DNA of 64,000 bases from Styela clava (taxonomy: Eukaryota; Chordata; Ascidiacea; Stolidobranchia; Styelidae), in NCBI RefSeq assembly GCF_964204865.1, contig NC_135260.1, positions 8,928,001 through 8,992,000 of the forward strand, in the 5' to 3' direction. The position numbers and the translations under genes were made by a program. Each line of letters opens with the position of its first letter. The first letter of the stretch is position 1. The notes under the pieces are model-generated. The model had not been told where the DNA came from, did not search any database, and worked only from the letters and a program-made list of their open reading frames with translations. Below are positions 21,325 through 33,400 of the stretch, piece after piece.

Positions 21325-24308
21325 TTTCTAGGTTATTTTACTTCGATACTGCTTGATTTCATGTCAAGCAAAACACAAATCGTGCTAAAATTGAAAATGT
21401 AAAGTTCAAGTGCAAAGGAAAATCGATACAAATCGTATAAAGTTTCGTTCGGCTTGCATGTATACCAAGTTGAACACAGTTCTCGTTGTAATTGCGAAAA
21501 AAAACATGACAAAACTCAAATGGAATTTAGTATAATCAAAATTTCGGTTCAACCATCTATCTAACTAATTTCGGAATTATAAGCTAATGAATCGCGAGGT
21601 GAGGTCAACTCAAACCTCATAAAAATATGCCTTATTGTGCATTTTGAACGATGAATCAATTTGAGTACATTTTATTTAACATGCAGACACAATATGCTAG
21701 AGCTATGCAAAATTCTCAATTCGAATATAAAAACATTTTCCGTCTTGATCAACCATGTAAACTTATGATATTCATGGACATGCTAAATAAAGAATTTGAC
21801 AACTGACTAAACGAACTATTTCCTTTAAAAACATGCAAATTTCGACAAAATGCGAACTACAAAAGTATCCATATAAACCGACAATGCAGTACAGTCTTTA
21901 TTTTCATTGCCAAATATCTCTGTCAACGTAATGTTCCTAAATCTAGAATATTACACTCGCAAAGACTGTTAACCACAGATTCGCGACACATGTGGGCATC
22001 GTCTGATTTCTTTACTGTCTTATCAAACTCCACTGCTTGGAGTTACCGCAGTTTAATACATTTTTCTCCGAAGGCAATTCTGTTTATTGACGCTTTTTAT
22101 GACTTGTTTGTCGTGGCTGAATAATACGAGATTAATGTCCGAAGATGACAGATTGATAGATTCCAATAAAGAATTGAATTTTATTCTTGGTTACACTAAG
22201 CGAAAGTTTTTCTGAAGATATATAGATAGAAGATATACACTTATATATACTTTCACTATGAATAAATACCTGCGTTTTGAAGACTGTTTTCAATATGAGG
22301 CAGAACTGTGTCACTGTACTACTATATTGTTTCAGTGCTTATTTTCCGGAGTCTTGGTTCAGTTGAATTTGATAAAGAAATGCCGCGCAATTTCAATTAA
22401 TCCTTCGAACTTTGGAGAAAATTGACTTTTTAGGCGCTGAAAAAGTCGAATACTTGAATAAACCTTTTACTTACGCAAAACCCTTTTGTGGGACCGCATT
22501 CTCCAGTAATAATTCTTGTGAACGCAAACACGAGAAAATAGTTTTTCCGAACAGGATTATTACGCAAACGTAGTTTTGCAGGAAAATACTTGCGGAAATG
22601 TACTATTGCAGGAATGAGAGTAGACTGTTTAGCCTTCTCAAATTATATTTTCACAAAACTACATTCGCGACAATTTCTTCTGTCATGCGATCCTATAGAC
22701 AAAATCATCTAAATTCACGGAGCAAACATTTAAAACGAGACGCTCAACTATAATTGAGATCAAAAACTAAATAAGCAGTTTTGTCACAGGAACCGGGACA
22801 TCAATGACCTTTTCCGAACAGAACGTTGTTTTTCGGGAAGCGACGTTAATCATCCTCTGCGCAAATCAAGTAGCAACACCAAGGCGTCCGTGGCGTTATC
22901 GGAATGCATTTTGTTATAAAAAAAATACTACGCAGACTAAATTCTTTAGGTTGTGCGCTGCACAGCATATATATGCAGTTTTGTCATAGGAACAATCAGG
23001 ACTAGGGACATCAGTGACCTGTTTCGAAGAGTACGTTCAATTTTATGGGAGTGCCGTGTATCATCCCCTACCAGTCAAGGAGCCATTACTCGGGGGTCCG
23101 TGGCATAAGCGGTGTGAATTTTGTTGTAAAAAATACTACGAGTAAATGCTTTAGGAGCGCGCTGCACAACTTTCGCTTGTAAAACCAGTAAGAATCCATC
23201 CATGGGGATATGTGGGTATCGTACAATTTCGACTTTATTCGCTAGTCATCGATAACTATGTGGAATGGGTAAAAAAAACGTCATTTCCAATAGTTGGGCA
23301 AACACATTCCGTATCCGAATGTGACTCTATGTTTTAATCTGCATTTGCTGAATTTTTATCTGGATTAACATTGTGTTTGATCTTGATAATGTTTCTTTAA
23401 TTTCTTTCCAAACATAAACTTGGCGCTTTTGTGGAGCATTGTACAAATCTTGCGATGTGCATCTGATATTTCTGGGAAGGCGGAAAATTGGGTGGGCAAG
23501 AATGGATTTTGTGCACGAATTGCTAAAACAATGTAATTTTGAAAAAAAGAAGTTTTGTGAGAATGTGGTGTTGAACGGAATTATTTGCAGTAATCCAAAT
23601 TTCATCGCGTGTTATTATTAGAAATTAGTTTTCAGATAATCCCCTTCTGCTTACGAATATAACTCAACACATACATACAAAATATTGACGAGTATTAACT
23701 GACATAATATTGAGGGGCAATGACCACAAGTCATAAAAATCACGTCATAAATCTCTTCCTTTGGCGAGATTACCCTGGAACGTCATATCATAGTTTGTAA
23801 TATGACATTGTTTTGCGCCATCCATCTTCAACCCATGCTGCTACTCTGCCCTCAACCATGATCTCATCCATTGTATCTTTCACATCATTATTGCAAATAA
23901 ATTTTAAATGTAAATCAATTTTCGCACTCTTGGGAACTTGCAACTGTTAAATAGGATTCAGTGAAAGTTCGTCGTTGTAAAAATACATCATCATGCAATT
24001 ACACCTGAAAACGGTATATCCAGTTTACACACATATATATAAGTTACATAAAGAACCTAAGACTGCCGACGTAAACAATATTGTTTTCACCAAGTGGGAG
24101 TCGTTTCTTGTTCTTCGTTTCCTGGTGGTTACGCTTTTTTATTATTGTACACAAATTGAAGCTATGGGTCGTATTGATAAATTCTTGTTGTTGTGAAGAA
24201 ATCGCATTTTCCCCAACCGATCGATCTCAAATTTTCAGCACTTAAAATGGTTAAAGCCGCTATAATGCTAAGAACTTGATTTGATATTTGGATTTGAATC
24301 TTTTAAAT
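21325..24308. other. Intergenic DNA upstream of the receptor gene
   Basis: No gene supported. The stretch includes the receptor's presumed promoter (unresolved) and a decayed tandem duplication listed separately. Confidence 0.4.
22772..23180. repeat. Two-copy degenerate tandem duplication, period ~204 bp
   Basis: GCAGTTTTGTCACAGGAAC near 22772 is matched by GCAGTTTTGTCATAGGAAC near 22976. The order GGGACATCA(A/G)TGACC, a CCGTGGCGTTATCGG / CCGTGGCATAAGCGG block, AAAATACTACG and GCGCTGCACA follows in both copies. The copies have diverged with small indels. No coding capacity is evident. Confidence 0.55.
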
Positions 24309-24915
24309 CAGGGATCACCAAACTACAGCCCGCGGCGTCCTTTCATCTGGCCCGCAATAACACGAATTCTTTTCCTAGGAATGTTTCCCTGAGCATCGAC
24401 TTTCTTGTTCATTTCCTAACATTGGCCAATCAGCAAGATGCAAAAAGTGACGTTTTTGCGAATGTTTTTTGCGAAGAACTCGTACACTCGTGGCGCGTGC
24501 TTTCGGCGAAACTGTTGCTGTGTACGTTTCTCGTGCTAAAATGAACGTCGAACATGCATTTTGCACTATTAGTACAAGTCACGTTAACTTTTATAGTGCT
24601 TACATGCGGATATTCATGACAGCAATTGTTTTGCTAACAGCTAACCTCAGGATAGTTGTCTAGAAATCTTGTATATTTGTTTCGCTATGATGTTCTTGAT
24701 CTATATTCTGCGATATAGAATTTAGCATTCAAGACTTCAGAAATGTAGAATGTATATATATTGTTGAATAAATTGAATGGATTTCCCAATTTTGGGGAAT
24801 TTATTGTACATAAAAAAATTGTCCGGCCCGTTTCAACACAGTTTGAGCGTATTAGTATATATTTACGGTTTGAGTCATACCTGGCCCGCGGTCAAAAAAG
24901 TTCGGGTGACCCCTG
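24309..24915. mobile_element. hAT-like non-autonomous element
   Basis: It begins CAGGGATCACCAAACT and ends with the inverse of CAGGGGTCACCCGAACT. GC-rich GCCCGCGG blocks lie inside each end, as in many hAT-derived elements. The flanking octamers TTTTAAAT and TTCTGGAT agree at 5 of 8 positions, so the target duplication is decayed or coincidental. No transposase frame was seen in 607 bp. Confidence 0.6.
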
Positions 24916-27900
24916 TTCTGGATGATCAGATAAAAATTTTCAGTTAATTCGTAAAGTCTACCCTACAGTAACTGAGGCCCAGGTTGGTCGATAGAATTCC
25001 GCGTCCACGTATTTTAGCATTACTTACTTGTTCCTCATCAAAACCAGTTTTTCGTATGCAGTTATAAATTGAGTAACAAACATTTATGTGATGATGTCCA
25101 CAGCAATTAGTATGTTATTGCAAAAGCATGTGAAATAATTGCCGTGCATTCAATAAAAATTTCCCGTGGTTCAAGTGCAATTGGCGCAATGCAAAAATAC
25201 TACCGCCTCAAAGAAAGGTGTGTAGCGCTATGGTTTCGAGAATGTCACCCATTCGTTGAAACCATGAGTGCGAATGCGCAATGCAGCAAACGCTATCACA
25301 TGCAACAGTTCCAGCTATCTACCGTGTTTCTCTGGAAATAAGACCTAGCCTGAATTTTAACAATGATTTGAATATAAGCCCTCCCCTTAAAATTAGAAAC
25401 ATAGTCAAAAACGCGGATTTTTTTTGACCTAGTCGATAGCAAGAAATCTCTCCTACGTGTTTTGAATGATTGATAATCTATGTTTTGCAGCTATTTTAAA
25501 TGAAAAACGTGTTATTTATGTGTAAATGAATATATATCGGTTTTCATATTTTGTATACGTGAAAATCTCGTACTTTTCTACTTTGTTATTTAGTTTTTGA
25601 TAAATGAAAATATAAGATATATATCCCCCTAAAATAAGCCCTAGTGTTATTTTTCGAAACACGGCATGTATATATATTTTTTTCAATACCGCTACGTTCT
25701 GTTTGGGATCAGCGTGTTATTTATATCCTCTATGTAAAGTATGTCTGTAAAAAAATCTCGTTACTGTCTCACACTGGTACAATCGATGGAAGGTTGCGCG
25801 TATCATCTCTTGAAAACCGCCAGTTGGTGACAGAGAGTGCAAAAAAGCGTTTTTCCCTACGTGAGAAATATCTGCGACACGTGCTAAGTTTGTTTCTATT
25901 TGTTTACATAAATATGGTTAATTGAAATATATGTGCTTGGAATTTATAATCATCAATAATAAGTGTTCAAATTAAAATATCGACCAGACAAAATGATTGG
26001 TATCATTAGCGCATCGAAAATATTCACCGCAGTGCGCTCTCATTCTCACGTGAATAGACGGAACGTTGCCTGGCAACTGTTTTCCTATAAAAAAAAATCA
26101 CGTTTTACCTGAGGTGTCATCACATGACCAATAATCAATCAAATAATAAATTGTTCAAATATACCATTGTAACGTCATAAAATGAACATTTATCTGTTAC
26201 ATACAACGACTAACATACGATACAGTTGAAACGAAATACGGTACACCGATGTAAGAAACAAGAGTGTTGAAAGAGAAAATCTGGGCAATGCGGTATCATG
26301 CGTCTTTGAAATTTATTCATTTTTTGATGTACTTGTTTTATTTTATATCACATGTTTCTCTTCAAAATGTAAGTTATAATGGATTATACACAAAAAACCT
26401 TGATGATGAACAAACACAGGGGACTAAAACACGTTCATGCCCTCGGTTTAGGATTTTTTTTTACTTTGCAAAATTTCAAGGTTGGTCGGTCATTCTTTTC
26501 TGGTAAATGGAGCTTTCGCCAAGCGATCGTTCTGATAAGTCTGAAGGATTATGTACGTTACAAAAGAGCTAACAACTTGCGTAAACCTATATTTACAGAT
26601 GAATATTTACTTTACACTCAGCCGGGCTGTGGATCCACCCGAATCAAAAACATACGCAAACCCCATGTTTATTAGTCGACAAATAATACAAAATTTCGGG
26701 AACGCCTTCAAGGCGATGAGGGCGTAGGATATTATTCGCTGCGCTGGCGTTTTATTAAACTACAAAATGCTGTTTTTGAAAATAATTTCTCGTTATGAAC
26801 CGAGAAACGAAGTATCCAGTTATGAATATTCTCATGATACTATATATAAATTTGAACGCAACACGCGTGAACTGTTAATGCATTAGGAATCGCGCGATTG
26901 GCATCGGGTAACTGCCGAGCAATGAACCAAGAATTTGAGAGTGGCGTGACCACTTCACGATCGATGCCGCGGGACAAGGCGCTTATCATTTGCGCGGTTT
27001 AAAGCAGTGAAAACCTGATAAGCTAAGTCATCAAGTCAATCGACAGTAAGGCACAAGAAAGTAAACAGGACAAACGCGTCCTACATGGATAATACATTCT
27101 CGGTGCGAAATCCACAAGCGCTTGTTTTGCGGAAAGGTTCCCGGGCGGGCCAGCCAAATTTCCTATCAAACCCTTTTCCTCACTAGGATCGCTCAAAATT
27201 AACAATCAGTGCTCTAAGTACTGTAATAAGTAACGTGACGCTTAACTATATTTTCCACTGACATAATTAATTCTTGGCTACGAAACGAGTAGCAACAAAA
27301 AAATGTTTGCCTCCATACTCGGGAGGTTCAACAGAAGGCCTTCCGTAAAACCCTACAAAAAATTCGAAAGATCAAATATTTTGTGTGAATTCGGAAATGT
27401 TCTATTTTTTTTTTCGGGAAGAATTTAAAACAGGAGACATGCAATTGACGTTTTCATAAGTTGGCAGAATTTTGTTTGTTACCTTTTATCTTTACACTAA
27501 TACAAGTGTTATGAATGGTATAGAAACTAGTTTACTGATTAAACCACTACTCGATACCGTTTCAGTAGTGTCTGAAATCTACAGTTCTCAGCCATGGAAA
27601 AACATGCCAATATGCATACATTTTTTTTTATATATAATTAGCCAGAAAATAAATCGAGACAAATGCTGATAATTAAAACTGAATACAGATTCAAATCACT
27701 TGATACACAAACATGCTTCTAATGCAATTTTGCGCAGAACATCCTAAAATTAGCAGACTTATGATAAGTTTTACCAACAAGTATTCAACACTTTTTACAG
27801 TACATAATACATTGCCCTAATACCTAATTTGAGAATTTTCAAATAATTGTCTAATATTGAATATTGAACTAAAATATACATCAACAAAATCAGAATTAGT

Positions 27901-30399
27901 TTTCAATATTTCATATGAAAATCGGTTTCTGATTGCCTGGAAATTTCTCTTCCAATTTCATGAAAATAAACTGATGAAGTCAATAGAAATAAATGACCTT
28001 CAGGTATTCACTTAATAACTTTTAAAATTTTAGTTTTAAGCAAATACAAAAGCTTTGCGATCATTTATTATGTTCATTAACTAAGCAATACGCAATTCCA
28101 CGGGAATAATAGCACAGAAATATTCTCCCTTTTATCGGAGAATGTATAATAAAAAGATTACATAAGGACCTAAATTGCTTCTATTTTAGATACATAAAAT
28201 TATTAAAAAATTTACCATATTAATGAGATAATTCCAGAGGCAATGGAACCCAGATGGCGAAAATCAAATAACTCTAACTACTTCGAATATGCTATGAAAA
28301 AAACATTTTCGAAAATTAAATTGAACATACATTCTAAAATGAAGCATGTTCAAGAAAGAGTCATTGTCATAAGATAAACTGTTTTTCATCTGTTACTAAA
28401 CAACAAAAAAATCTTGTTTTAGCCTGAACAGCAAATACCATTGTACAGAACATATTTTTCATAAAATAAAGATTCCAAAATCAGTATTTGAATATTCAGT
28501 ACCTTTTGGGTATGCCTGCTGTGCACCATCTGGCACCAATTTCAGAATATATTTTTAAAAAAATTGGTCGAATGAACAAAACTTGAAGGAGCATAGTCGA
28601 GCAACATAAATTGAAGTATAAATAGCTAGTGAGCTTAGTACCTGCATATTTTAGTAGAATTTTAATCTGCTAAGTATTAATAAAAGTAATAAGAATAAAA
28701 ATAGATATACAAAATTATGAAGTTCAATAACAGCCAATTAAATCAAAAATGTTTTCCAACGAGACAGAATCAGAGATATTCAATACCTTACTGCCAGATT
28801 CTGCCAGTGACTCCATCTCGGTAGAAACACAAAAGTACAATTGATTAGGTAGCTCATTTTTTGAATCAAATAAAGAATATTATACACTGGACTAAAATAG
28901 ATTGAAGTAAATTTGATTGGAACTGGTGAGGAAAATTTGCATACCGAAATTATCAAAAAAGGTAAATCGTGGTAAATACACCACGGGGAAAATAAATTTG
29001 GCATAGTTCATGTCACATTACTAGTTGGGACATCCACATCAGAAAAATTTGGACGTTTTGGAATTCTGTTTCGCAAGTGTTTTAAATTATCAAAATCAAA
29101 CTATCCAGCATCATAATTGTAATATCATAATAAATGCCAAATTGTACTCTATTTAAATTTTTTATAGATATCAATTGATTCATCGCATAAATGACTTATA
29201 TGAAAACAGTAATTTCTTTAAACACCAATTTCAAATAATTACATATAACAATATAGTAGATAATTCTCAGGCTCAGTGTAATGTAGTTCATTTAAATTTA
29301 GCTTTTTTTCACTTTTGGAAATCAAATCAATGAATAAATAAAAACAATTTGCATCTTAAATTTTTAAATTAGGAAATAGAGATATAGCACAAGTAATATA
29401 GCAACTGTGGCAAACATTTCAAATATTTGAAATTTTTTTTTAAACAAAATTAGCTCATTGCATCTAGCTTATCAGATAAATTAAGAGTACCAAAGTTTGT
29501 ATCTATAAGGATAGCTGTCGGTGTGCCAAATCAAAATTATAACCATATCATTGTGGTGAATAAACTAACAGTTGATGAAATATTCTCACACATGTAGTTC
29601 AACAAAGATTAGCCATTTTGAATTGAATAAACATCATCGACTACCTATCAAGATAAATGGCGGTGAGTACCAGAGAACCATTCAGATTTTCAAATAACAG
29701 GTTATTTTTATCAAAAATGAGATAATAATAACTCGCATTTTGATTAAATTTCTTGTTCTTGGCGAAATTTCAAACAACAGGTACAAAGTATTGGAACTTA
29801 CAAAAGAAATGTGATCAATTTAGTCACAAATATATAAAAAAAAAATGGACGGATGAACTTACGAAAAATACAGTATGTGAAAATTTATAATCAGTTTGAA
29901 ACACCTCAATCGAAATTAAATGACTGAATGTCACAAGTACCTTAAAAAAGCTAATGTGCTCAGACATTTTGATAAATAAAACCCAGGGATTGCCAAACCC
30001 GAATAATTTAGTATTCCGAATACAGCTGAATGAAGTTGGAATTATGCCTCATCATAGCAAGAGAAAGTAAGAAATTTTCTTTACTGCAAACGCTCAACAT
30101 TACAATTAAATCTCTTTAATACAATTTCAGTAGAGAAAATATTACGATATGTAGAATATTGTATATTTTTAATAAACCAGAAAAATTGTTGCTGAATTTT
30201 CATTCATTTATGTTTAATGTAAAATACCATGACAGGATTGTTTTCAGCCCGTTTATGCTTCATTCTCATTAGTACAATATGCATACAAATCATAGTCTTG
30301 GTTCTGGAACTTATAAAAGGAAGAGAAAATTAAAACCGAGATACATAAATTATCATATATTGAAAACATACAAAATCAAATGGAAAAAGCTACCTAATG
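24916..30399. other. Long AT-rich stretch without a supported gene
   Basis: Only short chance ORFs and low-complexity A/T tracts, apart from one signal-peptide-like exon candidate at 26288-26368. From about 27700 to 30400 the sequence is especially AT-rich and featureless. Confidence 0.4.
26288..26368 (+). CDS. Possible first exon encoding a signal peptide
   Basis: An ATG opens 27 codons, MRYHASLKFIHFLMYLFYFI followed by SHVSLQN, ending exactly at a strong GTAAGT donor (26369) in phase 0. A basic start, hydrophobic core and small residues near the end resemble a secretory signal. No downstream exon could be attached, so this may be chance. Confidence 0.2.
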
Positions 30400-30405
30400 T
30401 TTATT
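30400..30405 (-). terminator. Polyadenylation signal of the ELOVL6-like gene
   Basis: AATAAA on the minus strand, 60 bp past the stop codon. Confidence 0.5.
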
Positions 30406-30464
30406 CATAGCGAAATAAATCGATCAAAGTTTCTAAAATAAATCAACTACAGAAGCAGAGAGTT

Positions 30465-33400
30465 TTAGAACGCAGACTTGATATTTTTACTGCGACTTCT
30501 CAGGTTGATAGAATCACCGGTCGCTAAAGTGCGTTTTGGGAACTCAGCAGCTTCCATGATCTTTTCAGTCTCTGGATTCTCAATCTTTTCTGTTTTAGTG
30601 GCCTGATAAGAAAAAATTAAAATAACTTTCCTACAAACATACACCGGAAAAGCACTGATTTAAAATTAAATTAACAAAAGAATTGGCTTAAAAAAAAATG
30701 GTGAATATTTTTTAAAAACTATTTCCATATATTGAGAAATATTTTTAGGATATTCGCAAATTTTATCGCTAAAATTTTTACTAGATATAGTACAGTGAAT
30801 TACTACTGTTCTGTAATTCTTTTCTAAAAATCAGTCAAACAACTAATTAACCCGATTTGTGTTTTAAACAGTTTAGTATTCTAGTATCTCTTGATTTGTA
30901 ATTTTACCAATTTCTGCATTGTATACAAAAACTGCTACACAAACTAAAATTTTAACTCAATGAATTAGTTGCTTATTGGGATAAGTAAAATAAAGCTCAA
31001 ACTTGTGCACATGAAGCGGATTTCGTACTGAATTGATCCGGTTGAATACAACAGGTGTACTGTATGAAAAATCATGTCACCAAAATAAAATACTTACTTT
31101 AGGATCAGTCTTTGGAGATGGAGGTTTCAAATAAGCCAAATAAAAGAAATGACAGAAGAGCACAAGGTATGAACTGTACATCAGACCACCGTACCATAGA
31201 TGTTGATTAGTTGATGGACAATCATCATCATTTCTCCATTGAATTAACATGTAAAAAGTCAATACACCAAGAACCATCTGTAAGATCTGAAAAAAATAAG
31301 AGAATGTCATGGCCATATCGGTCAATCGTTTGACTTAACTAAGTCAGCATTGGAGGATAAAAAGCCCAGGGGCAAACCTGATGACCCCATCTCAACTAAC
31401 ATGATATAAACTAGGTAAGCAGTACAGAATTGGAAAATTTCTGGCCCTTCCATAGATAGGTTATTACTGGATATCATTGGGTGCTTCTACTGTTTCATTG
31501 CTTTTTCAAACCGGGGTGAGCATTTGATCAATACTTCAAATTCTGCACCTCATTATGATTTCTAGTTCTGGCCGTTAATAATCTATAGACAATTTCAAAC
31601 CTTTTTTGCTACATTTCCCCATTGTCTATTTTGTTACGTCTCGGTACCCTCAGTATGGATATACCCTTTGTTTGTTGTTTAATATTTATGGATCATTAGC
31701 TAGCGATACATGCAATCCACGCTTTTTTACAGTTTGAGTAGTTTATAATGTGTGCGTAAATATTATGTATTAAAATAATACTAAATGAGTAAAAAATGTT
31801 CATAATACTACAGCAAATACAAAGTAAAACTTGCACAAAACAATTAAATTCCCTGTGATGGGAAACACTAATCTCTGTGAATGTTGATATTTGAATATTT
31901 TCGTATTTTAAAATTCTGTTTTGCCTTTCTTTATTTTAAAGTATTGCAATCCTGAATTCTCCGCAGTGAATTATTCAAAACACTTTTTTTGAATTATTTC
32001 AATTTAGATTTTTTCATAAAACTGGATATTTATAATCACCCTTTTTTAATACATACTATACCTGAAAAGTTGTGACAATTAAGGCAATAAATCTTGGTAC
32101 TCTAACTCGAGCAGCTCGACAAGCATAATATGAATACATCATTGAATGTACAATAAAATTCATCGTCATAAAGACAGCACCACCTGAAAGAAATTCAAAA
32201 ATTATTATTTCCTGATTTTGGTTCTCAATATTACTTTTTACTCAGATCCAACTAGTGTTTGGTACTAGACTTTAAATATAAATAACAAGATCGAAGACAA
32301 CTCGAGTTACGGGTCATCCGACTTTCGAGTCAACCGAAGAAGTCGAGGCAAGTCTCGGGCAGCTAGCTGAGTTTGAGTCTTGTATTGTAGTTTTTATGGT
32401 TTGAGCCAGGGGCTACTGAGAGTCCCGACCCCCATGCGAGTGGGAGTCACAGTAAAATCTTTTTCGACATCAACTTATGTTAAAACAAAATATCGATCAG
32501 ATTTCAAATATTTGGAACCAGTACAGAGAGTCTGAGACACACCATCACAGTAATATAGAGCCAGGCGTCGATCTTTCGTGCGAGAATATACAAGCACATC
32601 AGTCTCATTAACGGTATTGTCAGTTTTGTTATTTTTTTAAATAACTTCTATATTGTTAAATTTTACTCCTTTCTTATTTTAGTTCCTGTGGGTGGTGATA
32701 AAAAAGGATTTGGTTCGGCATCAGTTACATCATACAAATTTCAACAGAATCAATGTTCAGAACACAACAGAGTAGTAATAATAATAAAATAATCCAGCAA
32801 ATTTTTGGCAACTGAATATCATTAAGCAAGACCAACAGCGTGAGACTTTTTTAACTTTTTAATAATGGTAGGTAACTGGTGCATGTCTTTGCTGAATAAA
32901 AACTTTTTTACTGACAAGGATCAATATGATTAGCACGAGTCAAAAAGGAAGTGCAAGATTCTTTTGAAAAAGTTCATAAAATTTACAAGGTTTTACATAT
33001 CAATCCAGTTTGAAATCGAGAATAATTGTCAGACACTCACTTTTGGTCAGAATATACATGAATTTTTTATTATTTTATGGATGAACCCATTACCTTGAGA
33101 AAGGAAATTTAAATATGCATAGACATAATGCATTTGTGGAACACATCGCTCACAAACTATGATGAATAAAACATTACTTATTGAAGTGGAATATGAATTG
33201 CATGACAAAATTTTTTTGTCCGATACATTCAAAACTGTTTCATTTGTAATTTGCTCCACGTTATCATTTATTGCAATGTTCTTCAAACTTTTTTCATCAT
33301 GGCCCAAATTTTTTGCGATCATCTAGAACTTTGATGAGACGGATGATGGATGTGCTTGCATATTCTCGCACAAAAGATCTTGGCTTCATTTCGGTGATGG

